A stretch of DNA of 64,000 nucleotides from Leptasterias polaris (Eukaryota; Echinodermata; Asteroidea; Forcipulatida; Asteriidae), in the NCBI GenBank assembly GCA_037783415.1, contig JAZGTN010000003.1, positions 580,501 to 644,500 of the forward strand, written 5' to 3'. Each line of letters begins with the position of its first letter. Position 1 is the stretch's first letter. Both the position numbers and the translations under genes were made by a program. Under the pieces are notes generated by a model. The model was given only the letters and a program-made list of their open reading frames with translations, searched no databases and had not been told where the DNA came from. Below, piece by piece: positions 24,943 to 35,572 of the stretch.

Positions 24943-27900
24943 ATGGGTTCTCGTGCCCATGGGGGCCCGGGCCAGGCCGAGTCTTTTTCGGCAACGGTTC
25001 CTGTGATGAACTATCCGGTCATGCCCACCGCTCCTCCGGTCATTGACTCTCAAGGAGGGTTCTCCAGTGAAGGTTTGTACCTATTCTTAACTTTTTACAA
25101 GACAGTAATCTTTGAGTGTATCTTTTAAGAACAGTAATCAAGAAATGATAATGACGATTTTTTTTTTTTTTTTTTACCGCTACAGACGTGTATGTGCTCA
25201 TGCTTGCCATCAGGTATAGGCCAATACCTATACGCATATTAATGTGTTGTGTTTCGGTGCAATATGTAACCAATATTGAACAGCGGGGGCCCAAGATTTG
25301 AAATTACACGGAGGCCATTCTTGCCCTGGTCTTGGCCTTGCTGCCCCTGAAAAGCTCCCCGTAGATTTTTGATTTTCTAAGTGCCCTTTGCAGACGGTGA
25401 AAATGCATGGCCTTGCCCGTTCGAAGATAAATTCCAGGCGTGAAACAACGATAAGTATGGGTAGGAGTTTTTACTTGCATTTGGAAAACCAATCAAAATT
25501 TAATGGTTGTTAATTCGTCTTGCTCAGGGGCACAAGTGTCATGACCGGGACTGGTACCCACACTATATCAAATCCGAGAACACAAGAACTTCTGGTGCGC
25601 TCGGCCAGAATGTCTTCCCAGAACAGAACAGACTTCAGAGACTAAAACAATAATTTTTGTATGATATATTTTCAGATTATTTTCCACAGTTTACAAATAC
25701 AACAAAAATACACGACTATGCTAATTTTGGAGCTCCACTGAGGGACGCTTTTGTAAACCACACACCTCTAACGCCTTACCAGCTGTATGATAATGTAGCA
25801 CGCCATCAAGACCAAAAAGAAGCCAGGCAATGTGAAATTGCCACAATTTCGAGGAGGCCCCTCCCAGCTGAGCCCATTGTACCCAATGCGTGCAGTTGCG
25901 TATGCTGTGAGGGTGGACAAAACCAGGAGGTAAAAGTAATGGGGTGTGTAGGTCTAATGCAACGGAGAGACTCGAACCTGTTTGTCTCTAATGTGACATG
26001 TGGAAAATGAATGGTTTTGTTTTCTATGCATAGTTTGTTTAATTCTCTGTGTTTTTAACAAAGAGGTATATTTACTCTAATATATTTACTTTTCTTTTTC
26101 ATTCATGCCATTCTAACATCTTCAAATTTGCAGTTTATTGGATCTGTGGGAAAGTTCAATCTTAATCTTATCCTTATGTCATGTTTCTTGGAACTTGAGT
26201 GACCACAAGCAGCACTCAAGACTCATTTGCATATTCCTTTGTATTTATAGTTGTTTCATGTTTATTCAGTAGCTTAGTCATAGCCCAGGAATGCAGTACT
26301 TGATTCCTGTCGGTCTTTTTCATAATCTTAATTCAGTTGGTTGCAAGACTTCACTCTGTAAGGAGCAAAAGTTTACTGATATAGTTTGTACAGCGCTGGC
26401 TGCGCGCGGTTTCCACTGTGGAAAAATGGAAATTAAACATTACATCTTCATCATAATGCTGTTTCCTGACTTGTTTTTTGGCCCTGTTACATTTGGCGTA
26501 GTCGGCAGGATCAAGTCTATTTCACCATCACAGTGGAAGAACCCCGGCCAGTGCTGCAGTTTGTACCTGTTTGCCATGCTAGATTCACAATTAAGAACTG
26601 ATCAACTCAAAGTTTATGATGAAGATGTAATGTTTAATTTCCATTTTTCCACAGTGGAAACCGCGCGCAGCCAGCGCTGTACAAACTATATCAGTAAACT
26701 TTTGCTCCTTACAGAGTGAAGTCTTGCAACCAACTGAATTAAGATTATGAAAAAGACCCACAGGAATCAAGTACTGCATTCCTGGGCTATGACTAAGCTA
26801 CTGAATAAACATGAAACAACTATAAATACAAAGGAATATGCAAATGAGTCTTGAGTGCTGCTTGTGGTCACTCAAGTTCCAAGAAACATGACATAAGGAT
26901 AAGATTAAGATTGAACTTTCCCACAGATCCAATAAACTGCAAATTTGAAGATGTTAGAATGGCATGAATGAAAAAGAAAAGTAAATATATTAGAGTAAAT
27001 ATACCTCTTTGTTAAAAACACAGAGAATTAAACAAACTATGCATAGAAAACAAAACCATTCATTTATATCTTGTTTCTTTCCATCAAAATCTATACCAAT
27101 CTGAGTTTGATGAAATTTTCCAAGGCTGTGCTGGTTGTTTAGTTATTATTGAATAACATAATCTGCTCAAACCGATAGGCTAGGCTAGGTATATCGACTG
27201 AAATTCAGCGAATGGATTTAAAGGTATTATACAGGATTGGTAGAGCTGACAAAATAATCACAGACAGTGTTCATGTTTTGTGTAATCAACCACATACATG
27301 AAATAACAAACCTGTGAAAATTTGAGCTCAATTGGTCATCGAGGTTACGAGAAAATAGTGAAAAGAGACCTTATGTGTTTTCTGTTTTTCAAACATCGAG
27401 TTTATTATCGCGCGCGATAAAAACTATTGTTTTACTCATTTCTCAGAAACGATAGCATTTTAGGCAGAAATATTTTAAGGAACCCTTTCTAACATTACCT
27501 ACTTTAAATCATGCAAGTTATGTGTGAATCTGTGAACATTTGTGTTTTTCGATCTTACCAATAGTGTACAGGCCTTTAATGAACAGAACATTTTTAGAAA
27601 ATAAACTAAGCTTAGAATTCAGAGCTAATTAATAAGGATACAAATTCCACACAGTAAATTTCTGGAAAGACCAGAATTCTCCAACAGTATCGTTACTTTT
27701 GTTAACACGAAAATAGGCAAAGTATGGCTTTGGTTTTTGGAACCGTTCATGTTTTAATCCTATAAATGTAGATAGATACGAAAAAACGTACCTGTGCAAA
27801 TTTCATTTCAATTAAAGGGTAGTCGCGTTTTTGAGATTTCGCCGAAAAGATTTCGCCGAAAACCCGGAGCGAATAATATCCACGCAGGAAGAATAATCCC

Positions 27901-29265
27901 TATCAGGAATACACAATCGGAGAAACGTTTCTCAGATTCAAATTTGGGGGCATAAAAACATGTCTTTAACATATAACCACATTACTTCGAAGTGAAATGT
28001 TTCTCAAATTGCTCTATATTCGAAAGTTGCTGTAACGTTATATTGCCATCAATTTTAAGAGTGACTACCAAACGCATACATTCTCTTTAACTACAGAAAA
28101 TATTTATTTCTGAAAGGCCCTGTACACTATTGGTAAGAGCGAAAAACACAAATGTTCACAGATTCACACATAACTTACATGATTTAAAGTAAGTAATGGT
28201 AGAAAGGGTTCCTTAAAATATTTCTGCCTAAAATGCTATCGTTTCTGAGAAATGAGTAAAACAATAGTTTTTATCGCGCCCATAAGGTCTCTTATCGCGC
28301 AAACATAAGGTCTCTTTTCACTATTTTCTCGTGACATCGATGTCCAATTGAGCTCAAATTTTCACAGGTTTGTTATTTCATGTAGGCCTATGTGGTTGAT
28401 TACACAAAACATGAACACTGTCTGTGATTATTTTGTCAGCTCTGCCAATCCTGTATAATACCTTTAAACACGATTTATCATGGTGATAAAGAAGTAGGGT
28501 TTTAGGAAATTGCTTTGTAGTTATTATTATACTAAAACGAGATTTACATTTTCAGCAATGCCCTCAACGGCTGGACAAAGTTAAGTCGGGATGGCGATCA
28601 GTCCTCCTCACTGTGATTTTCTGTCCTGTGATTGCTGTCGACTGGTGGTTTTGTAAGGTATGAATAACATTTGTGTTAAATTTGTAAATGTTATCGATTA
28701 AAACTGGTCCTTAGTGATCAACATTGTGATTATTACCTAGATCCATATTGAACACTGTTCAATACTTTCAAAAACATTACTTTGAATTTTGTTATAGGCC
28801 TATACAGTTTGCATTAAAATAATCAGCTAGGCCTACTGTTTATAAAATACTCACAAGCTTTGAAAGGAACATCATACCAACCAGTCCCGTGATTTGTATG
28901 AGATGGTGATCTTTGCTCATGCCTTAATACGGGCAGACGTTAACTAAAAATGTTCAAAAACTTGTAACACACCGTTTTCCTCTTTTACCGAGGACCCCCT
29001 AAAATCGTCCAAAGAACTCCCAACATTCCAACTAAACAATGAACTTAATCTCCTGCCACACTTTTCTATAGCCTCAGTTTTTTGTTTCGTATCAAGTTGA
29101 ATGGACAGAAAACAAAGTTAGTAAAAGTGTGTGGTTCGATCATCACAAAACGCGTAGTAAAAATTTACTCGGCCTTCTGCATTTTCTTGCTGTGATATTT
29201 AGACTGCCTAAAAGCATATTCATTTTGTTTTTCAGGATAAGAAACAGCGCAATGACAGGGACTAA
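24943..29265 (+). CDS. Uncharacterised single-pass membrane protein, 4 coding exons
   Basis: I do not recognise the family. Exons 24943-25072, 25676-25929, 28556-28657 and 29236-29265 join with matching phases (1, 0, 0) and good AG/GT borders, giving 171 residues from the Met in HMGSRAHGG. Residues 1-43 are Gly/Pro/Ala-rich. The middle part (FPQFTN, APLRDAF, TPYQLYDNVARHQDQKEAR) is polar. A Cys cluster CSCVCC follows, then CPQRLDKVKSGWR and a hydrophobic stretch LLTVIFCPVIAVDWWFC, and the protein ends in a charged tail KDKKQRNDRD. With no signal peptide visible and the only helix close to the C-terminus, it looks like a tail-anchored or type II protein (inference). The Met at 24943 is the first in frame in its exon, but the frame is open upstream, so the start is tentative. 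The 2.6-kb intron 25930-28555 is almost wholly inverted repeats. Confidence 0.6.
25992..26491 (+). mobile_element. LTR-like unit of 500 bp
   Basis: Begins TGTGACA and ends TGTTACA, the usual TG...CA inverted ends. Two bases later (26494) comes TGGCGTAGTCGGCAGGAT, which is complementary to the 3' end plus CCA of a eukaryotic tRNA-Ser as I recall it, i.e. a primer-binding site. It lies at the start of intron 2 of the membrane-protein gene. No gag or pol follows: the next 120 bp lead into an inverted copy of the LTR. Confidence 0.65.
26005..27065. repeat. Large palindrome, 452-bp arms and 157-bp spacer
   Basis: Left arm 26005-26456 and right arm 26614-27065 appear to be exact or almost exact reverse complements (for example AAATGAATGGTTTTGTTTTC at the left end, its complement at the right). 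One mismatch is visible (CCTGTCGGTC against CCTGTGGGTC). The spacer contains the putative tRNA-Ser primer site. Confidence 0.93.
27220..27580. mobile_element. MITE family 1, left partner of an inverted pair
   Basis: Reads TTAAAGGTATTATACAGGAT to ATAGTGTACAGGCCTTTA. Its reverse complement is at 28113-28467, with the same internal words (AACGATAGCATTTTAGGCAG). Confidence 0.85.
27650..28090. mobile_element. MITE family 3 copy between the inverted pair
   Basis: Contains GAGCGAATAATATCCACGCA, GAAACGTTTCTCAGATTC and GGGGGCATAAAAACA, shared with 23.9 and 59.5 kb. It forms the loop between two opposed family-1 MITEs. Confidence 0.6.
28113..28467. mobile_element. MITE family 1, right partner of an inverted pair
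   Basis: Reverse complement of 27220-27580, with a small extra insertion near 28282-28310 where CATAAGGTCTCTT is duplicated. It ends about 90 bp before the membrane-segment exon at 28556. Confidence 0.85.
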
Positions 29266-29711
29266 GAAGAGCCAAGGAAGACGCCCCTGAATGTTCCGAG
29301 TCACGGTTGCCATCCTTTTAGAGAATATGCAATTCGATCAAGAACCTTCTTGTTTTGGTAGTTACGTGAAAATCCTGAGTCCGTCTCACGGTGAGCTATG
29401 TCTCAATACAACAAAGCATTAAGAACATTATTGAGAGACCAAGAACTCACTCCATGGCAGTATAATGTTAAAGAGAAGTTCCATTATAGAAAAAGTACAG
29501 TAGTCCAATCCGATTTGCAGGACAGTTGTTTTCGGGACTAACTCCCCAAATCAACAATTTACTCCGCGACAGTAGAATGGGAAGCAAGACAAGTTCTCAA
29601 AGAACAAATCCACCCAGCAAAGTTGATATACACATAATATGGTGTTACCGACCTCACCATACAATGACTTAAATCCCATATGCAAACAAAGTTTTTTATG
29701 ATAAAGTAAAT
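29266..29711. other. Converging 3' ends, no gene seen
   Basis: Separates the stop of the plus-strand membrane protein from the last exon of the minus-strand P450 remnant. Probably the 3' untranslated region of the former. No canonical feature recognised. Confidence 0.5.
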
Positions 29712-30721
29712 CTAGATCAAATCCCTAGCCACGTCCAGATGGCAGTCTTTTCGCCTTGAGGCACGTAAAGTGTAGGGGAGGGGGTTCTTCGAAAGGCCTA
29801 GATGACTGGCAAGGCTTACGTTGTCGGGGTTACCGTCTGGCGCTCTCAACGTCAGCTGATGGAGAATGTGAGTGACGTAGGTGAAGAGTTCCATCTGGGC
29901 AAGCTGCTCTCCGAGGCAGCTCCTTCGTCCTGCATAACAAAACCCAAAACTCAGTGTAAGCAGCTTGGATCTATGGAAATGTCTGTTCCTAAAACTGCTC
30001 GTATACATTAAACATTAAAACCTTTTTGTAGACGAGGTTGTAAACACGTGCAGGTTTAAAAGGATGACCGGTCACGTCGTGTGTTCAGAAGAAAGAATAG
30101 TAAACTAACATTTAGCGGAGAAATTATTTTTAATAAAGTAATGTGCACAATTGTGTTTCAAGAAAACTCAACTTAAAAGTTTGTACGGTTTTCTGCCATT
30201 CATAAATAAGAGGAAAGTTAAATTCTGCATAGGAATGGAAAAACACGTCTTTTGGGATTAAATTCTAGGAACACATTATAGTATAATATAAATATTTATT
30301 TATCTATGGGGTTTTTTTTTGCCAGGAGACATTTTAATGCTACATTCAGTGCCTGTGAAAACGGCGTAAAGCCGTATACGCCCTTCTTCCTCGCATACAA
30401 ACGTCTGCTAAATTTAAAAGCAAAATCGTAAATCTAAGGTCAACCAATGTTTGCCTGTTTTCAATGAGAACAGAAACGAAACGATTCAAAAGGTTTAAAT
30501 AAGGTAGCAGAACTGATCCGTCAGGGTCCCTCGGGGCATGAGCCATTTCTTGGTCAGACTGACACAAAAGCGGGTTTAAAATGAGAATGCTTCCGTCAGT
30601 GTGGCCTACTTCTGGGTCATTATGACACATTATTCCAGGCCACACTGACCCGGAAATGGGCCAGGCTGCACGGGACCTGTATCAAGGTCGCTGCTTCAAG
30701 GTTATTGTGACACATATTCCA

Positions 30722-30915
30722 GGGCCCAATTTCATAGAGCTGCTTAAGAATAAAAAGTAGCTGAGCACAACAACATTTCGCTTACCAGAATAAAGTTACC
30801 AGCCAAACTACCATGTTACATGTACAATTGTTGACTGGTATCCTGCTCATTTCTGCTTAGCAGACAATTGTTAAGCAATATTTTCTGCTTAAGCAGCTTT
30901 ATGAAATTGGGCCCA
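30722..30915. mobile_element. MITE family 2 (GGGCCCAATTTCATAGAGC)
   Basis: Inverted ends GGGCCCAATTTCATAGAGCT and its complement at the right. It can fold along its length. The family is dispersed in this window (32.0, 32.3, 39.0, 41.0, 42.2 and 43.0 kb). Confidence 0.85.
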
Positions 30916-32025
30916 GGTCATACTGACCCGGAAATGGGTCAGGCTGCACGGGACCCGTATCCGGGTCAATTCTGACCCGGAAGTAACTAGAGTGTATGGT
31001 TATTCAAAAGACCATGTGACCTGTGACATCACATGTTTACAAAACAGCCACAGAGCCTGGACTTCCTGCAGGCACAGTTTGTACGCAGCTCAATGGAAGA
31101 AAACAATAAATCTTATATTTTATGGATATTGCACTGTCTGATTTTTCTCAACTTTTGATATGAAGAAAGGGGGACATCTCAAAAGCTGTGCAGCAGTTGC
31201 TTTTGAAACTATTGAATTTATGTCAAAATTATGACACAAAATGTAAATTGTCCCATATGGCCTGTGTAGTATCTTGCCCGTCAGGAAACGCATCAGAATG
31301 TACAAGGTCACCATATCTGTAAACAAAGGTAACAATTAAGCAGCACAAGCAAACATCAAAGTATGACTTACCAATTCCAAACTGTATCATGCTCATGTTT
31401 GGCGAATCTCCCTTCAGCGTCCAAGAACCTTTGGGGTCTGAAGACATCTGGCTCAGGGAAGACCTCGGGGTTGTAAAGCACTGCGTGGATGTTGGAGATC
31501 ACAACCGCCTCCTTGGGGATGTAGTACCCGCGAAACTCTGTGTCTTCGATCGGTGAATGAGGGACACCTGTAAATGGAGAGAGGATCGACTTCAGTTTCT
31601 GGAAACAGAATTATGTATACACTCTTCAAAAATCTTTTCGAATTATAACATAAAAGCCCGTGACAACTGTGGTTATAATCAGCTTCGGGTTGTATGCTCC
31701 CCAGGGAGTTGAGAAAGTTACAGGAATTGCCTATTAACAGAGTAGGGACTCGTTCTTAAATGGCCGTTTAAAACCTTGCATCAGGGTCGTGGCCAGTGCG
31801 ATAAAGGCCCGAGCCGAAGTTTCTATAATAATACAAAATTACTCAAAGAACATTAATTAAGAACTAATGCATGCTATAAAAAGACGAGAACAAGTAATGT
31901 ACACTAACTAGCAAAATAACTATATCAATCATACCAGCAGATAATATTTCTGCGAAAAAAAAAAATTTTCATGTCAGAAACCGGTTTGTTAACAAGTGTC
32001 GTAAAATTGTAGTTGTAAATCAGGC

Positions 32026-32217
32026 AGGGACCAATTTCACAGACATATTAAAGCAGAAAATATTGCTTAACAATTAGCAGCAACAATTAGCAGGAAATAC
32101 GCCATAAATTGTACATCATGATATAGTATTTTGACAGGTAACTCTTTTAGTGGTATTGATACAATTGTTTTGTGATTTGCTAAATTTATCTTAAAAGCAG
32201 CTGTGAAATTGAACCCA
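32026..32217. mobile_element. MITE family 2 copy in the P450 remnant
   Basis: Starts GGGACCAATTTCACAGACAT and ends GCAGCTGTGAAATTGAACCC. Confidence 0.7.
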
Positions 32218-32261
32218 GCGCTCAGCCGGATATCGGGCATAGCATTGTCAGTGGACCTAAT

Positions 32262-32448
32262 TAATTTTCATAGAGATGCTTAAGCAGAAAATATTACTGA
32301 CATATTTTTCTGCAAAGCAAAAATAACCAGGATAGGCTACCAGTCGGGGATTGTATTGTACATTGACACGGCATTCTTATATTAAGCATGATTTTGTTGT
32401 GCTTATCTATATACTTAAGATGCTTAAACAGCTCTATGAGATTGGGCC
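32262..32448. mobile_element. MITE family 2 copy in the P450 remnant
   Basis: Starts near TTTTCATAGAGATGCTTAAG and ends AGCTCTATGAGATTGGGCCC. Confidence 0.7.
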
Positions 32449-32539
32449 CCGAGTTGCTTAGCTGAAAACTTTGCTAAAAGTATTTCTGCTAAGCAAAACT
32501 AAGCAGGAAGCCAGTTACAGATGGTACGTGTGGAAGTGA

Positions 32540-32855
32540 AATTAATCACTGTAGTTCACAAGCCGAGGAAACCTGTAAACAAGGGTACTTGCTTTGTGAA
32601 CCATGCAGACTCACAGGGGTAATTTAATACTCTAATTCGACGACAAGTTAGTGGCCTGGGTCACGTGCACTACCAAACCTGCTAGTGCATGGGACCTACG
32701 GCGTATTGTTGCATCAGAAGGACGGAGCAATTATGGTAAAGTTTCTTGCTCAAGTATTCAAGAGCCAAGACCAGGACTCGAACCCACACTCTTCCGATTA
32801 GCACAAGAGCTTAAGTACGGTGCTCTTAATCGCTCGGCCACATCACGCCACATAA
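32540..32855 (-). mobile_element. SINE family A in the P450 remnant
   Basis: Minus strand: GTGATGTGGCCGAGCG, GGGTTCGAGTCCTGG and body words, ending near the plus-strand words AAACAAGGGTACTTGC. It lies where the missing P450 exons would be expected. Confidence 0.75.
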
Positions 32856-33599
32856 TAAAGAATTTCTATTATAACCTTGTTGTTACCCGTTTTTCTTAAA
32901 GGAAAATGCAGGAATGCATTTTAGTATTAATAGTGGTTTCCTTCAATGGGCTCTTTACAAATAATTCATTTAATCTACCTGTGGTTTGTACAACTCCTTG
33001 TCAAGATATTTCTGGATATTCAAGATGCGATGGTAGCCGCTTCCGGGAACATACTTCAACCAGGGAAGAAAGTTGACGGCACTCATGCCCAAATATTCAA
33101 ACAACTCCATCATTTTGGATACCACATTCAGGAAGAAAGGGTCGCTGTAGTCCCAACGCCTACCAACAGTCAACTGACAGATGATGTTTGAGACTGCTAG
33201 ACCGGTGAATTTGGCCGAGCGGAAGGGCTCTCCTTTCTGGTCGTCGAAACTCTTGACGATGTGTCGAGCCTCGGTGCAGATTTTGCTCTCCATGGCGGCC
33301 CGGCCCATGCCGAGGCTCCTCAGGGCTTTGAGGGCAAACCGTCTTTGTTCTTTCCAGTGATTTTCGTAAAATGATAAGACGATTCCTGTATATGACAAAC
33401 AAAATAAAAGTATGTTATATATATACTTGTCTGACAAGAAATATCAAATTGGCCCTAAGCATAGTACAAGACCATTGAACTTTATGTTGAGTGAGCGTCA
33501 AAACAAAATGGAAGGAAAACATTTAAAGAAAACTTAATTTGAAAAAAAAAAATGAATTGAAATATGACTTACCTCCACCCGGCATGCCTTCATGCACTT

Positions 33600-34016
33600 C
33601 ATTGAACATATGGGCCCCTTCATATTCTGCCTATATGGGATTGTCCATGCTTTCCCCATCTGATACCCATATGGGCCAATTCATTTTGTGCCCATATGGG
33701 GCAATCCCTTGTTTTCCCCATATGATACCCATATGGGACAATGCATATTTTGCCCATATGGGCTAGCCCACGTTTTCCCCATATGATACCCATATGGGCC
33801 ACTGCATATTCTGCCCATATGGGATTGCCCATATGATACCCATATGGGACACTGCATATTTTGCCCATATGGGCTAGCCCATGTTTTTCCCATATGGGCC
33901 CCATATGGGAATATTCCCCATAACCCACACCCATAAGGGCCCCATATGGGTACCATATGGGTTGGCCCAGGTCCATATGGCCCAGATATTTCCCATATGG
34001 GCCCCATATGGGCTTA
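33600..34016. repeat. CCCATATGGGC palindromic minisatellite
   Basis: About 20 copies of the perfect palindrome CCCATATGGG with short linkers (TGATACCCATATGGGACA, TGCATATTTTGCCCATATGG). It borders the probable P450 exon 33573-33630. Open frames over it are artefacts. Confidence 0.95.
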
Positions 34017-35572
34017 CTACCTGGGATGAGATCGCACCACAGAGCATCTAGAATCCCAACTGTTTCGGAGCATTTAAGCGGGCCCCGGGACCGGCCCATG
34101 CCGTAAGGGCCTCGCGTTACGCGCTCGTAGGAGCCACAAATTGCATTCACCATTTGCTGCTTGGAACTTTCAATTCATATTGATCCTCAAGATTCGCCAC
34201 TAATTTGCCTTAATTCTGTGGGATGGCGGCATCGAACTGTTTTGAACAGTGTGCAAGAACGTGGGGGGTGTTGGGGGAGGGGTTGGGGGGCCTCACAACA
34301 TGTCCTACATTAGTATTATTATTATTATTATTGTTGGGGGGGGAATAATATTTATGAAAATTGAACTCAAATTAATTGGTTTCGGGGGGGGGGGGGGGGG
34401 GGGGGGGTATTGGCCACCCTTGCAGCAGTACCCGCCCCGAATAATACGCTTATCTTACCTTGAGGTAGCAGTCTGGAAAGTCCACTCATCTGTGTACAAA
34501 AAATGGCTGATCCTGGACATGTTCCCAGGCTCACCGTTATAATAGACATACAGTATGCACACTGGTGTACATGTACAGAATTAATACGACTAAACTGTAC
34601 ACGCTGCCCTTGGTCCGGTTGGTGTATTTTTTTTTCCCAGGACGAACGTGGGCTATTAACATAAAATGGGCGTGTTTGACCGTAAAATACCCTCACGCAT
34701 GCGTACTCATTTTAATGTATTTAATGTCTAAACCTAACCCTAACCCCTTCCCAACCCTATCCCAAAATATTTTATCAGGCAATCAAGACTCAGCAAGCCG
34801 CGACTGTATTTCAACCCACGTTCCCGTCCGTCAACAGAGATCGTTTGAACGCAAAATAAGTATTGGCGGGATCCATTCTCTCCAAAAACACTTTTACAAA
34901 TCGTCAAATATCTAGAGGGATTTTGATTAAACTTTCAGGAATGAAAGATCTATTCCTAAATATTACGTTAATGGAAAAAAATCAGAGGATGAACGATAAT
35001 TTTTTTCACATTATGTCGATATTTGTAGCCATTTTAGGGGAGACCATTTGTAACGAAATTCCCACCTGGACCCATTCATACACGTTAGCCGCTGCAATAA
35101 ACCAACGGAAAATTTTCGATAATATTTTTACGCACTTTATTTAAAATTAAGCATCTCAACAATTGAAAATACTCTTACGATATACACTGTTATGTTTTCA
35201 GTGCTGATAAAGAGAGAATTTTAACGGTATACATGGATTTTTTTTTTTTTTTTAAATGGTCATTACCTATTTTAAAATGGAGTGTACCCAAACAGCGATC
35301 GCAAATGATTGCGCAACACCCCTTCCGCCCCCCCCCCCCCCCCCCCCTGTTTCAACCCACAACTATTACGTCCAAGTACGCATGTGCAAGGGGAAATGTA
35401 AAGTTTACTACGCCCATTAGCTAAAATACCCACGTTCGTCCTGGGGAAAAAAATACGCGTCCGGTTGTTTGTTTACGGACGGCACGGGTGTCTGCTATTG
35501 AGGGTAGGGTGTACGCCTAGCTCATTTAATTCCATTCTCAAAGAGTAATCAGTTTCACTCAGAGACTCAACC
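34017..35572. other. Region between P450 remnant and SDR gene
   Basis: Holds a TTATTATTATT simple repeat, a 24-base G run (34384-34407), an inverted-repeat element (34621-35458) and the SDR 5' flank with a likely short 5' untranslated region. No P450 N-terminal exon was recognised. Confidence 0.6.
34621..35458. mobile_element. About 840-bp element with inverted ends upstream of the SDR gene
   Basis: Left end GTATTTTTTTTTCCCAGGAC followed by GAACGTGGGC and, further in, ATGGGCGT and CGCATGCGTAC; the right end has the reverse complement (GTACGCATG, ACGCCCAT, CCCACGTTCGTCCTGG). No transposase is seen. Target duplication not resolved. Confidence 0.7.

Larger units (their letters stand above)
29712..33630 (-). 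pseudogene. CYP2-type cytochrome P450 remnant
   Basis: P450s of this type are ER-bound monooxygenases. Remaining pieces: 33573-33630 (MFNEVHEGMPGG, probable), 32979-33385 (GIVLSFYENHWKEQRRFALK, helix C with WKEQRRF, then FLPWLKYVPG), 31372-31567 (PHSPIEDTEFRGYYIPK, NPEVFPEPDVFRPQRFLD) and 29712-29929 (RRSCLGEQLAQMELF with the heme Cys, to a stop). Phases join where exons are adjacent. Defects: between 31568 and 32978 there is no exon for the I-helix (A/GGxxT) or for ExxR of helix K, only SINE and hairpin elements; near 31385-31405 the frame shifts, because the heme loop FGIG reads only in the +1 frame and it is that frame which joins phase 1 to RRSCLG. No N-terminal anchor exon is found upstream. 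An assembly error could mimic some of this, but two independent faults favour a pseudogene. Confidence 0.8.

Noticed and set aside
26291..26779. Open frames of 142 and 62 codons starting with the same peptide on opposite strands
   Set aside because: Both lie in the palindrome arms, so identical peptides on both strands follow from the inverted repeat. No gene evidence.
33620..34153. 177-codon minus-strand frame over the CCCATATGGG array
   Set aside because: Repeat-encoded peptide. The part beyond the array (34020-34150) resembles no P450 segment and has only one plausible splice site.
34735..34765. CCTAACCCTAACCCC, telomere-like
   Set aside because: Only two units and degenerate beyond. Too short to call an interstitial telomere.
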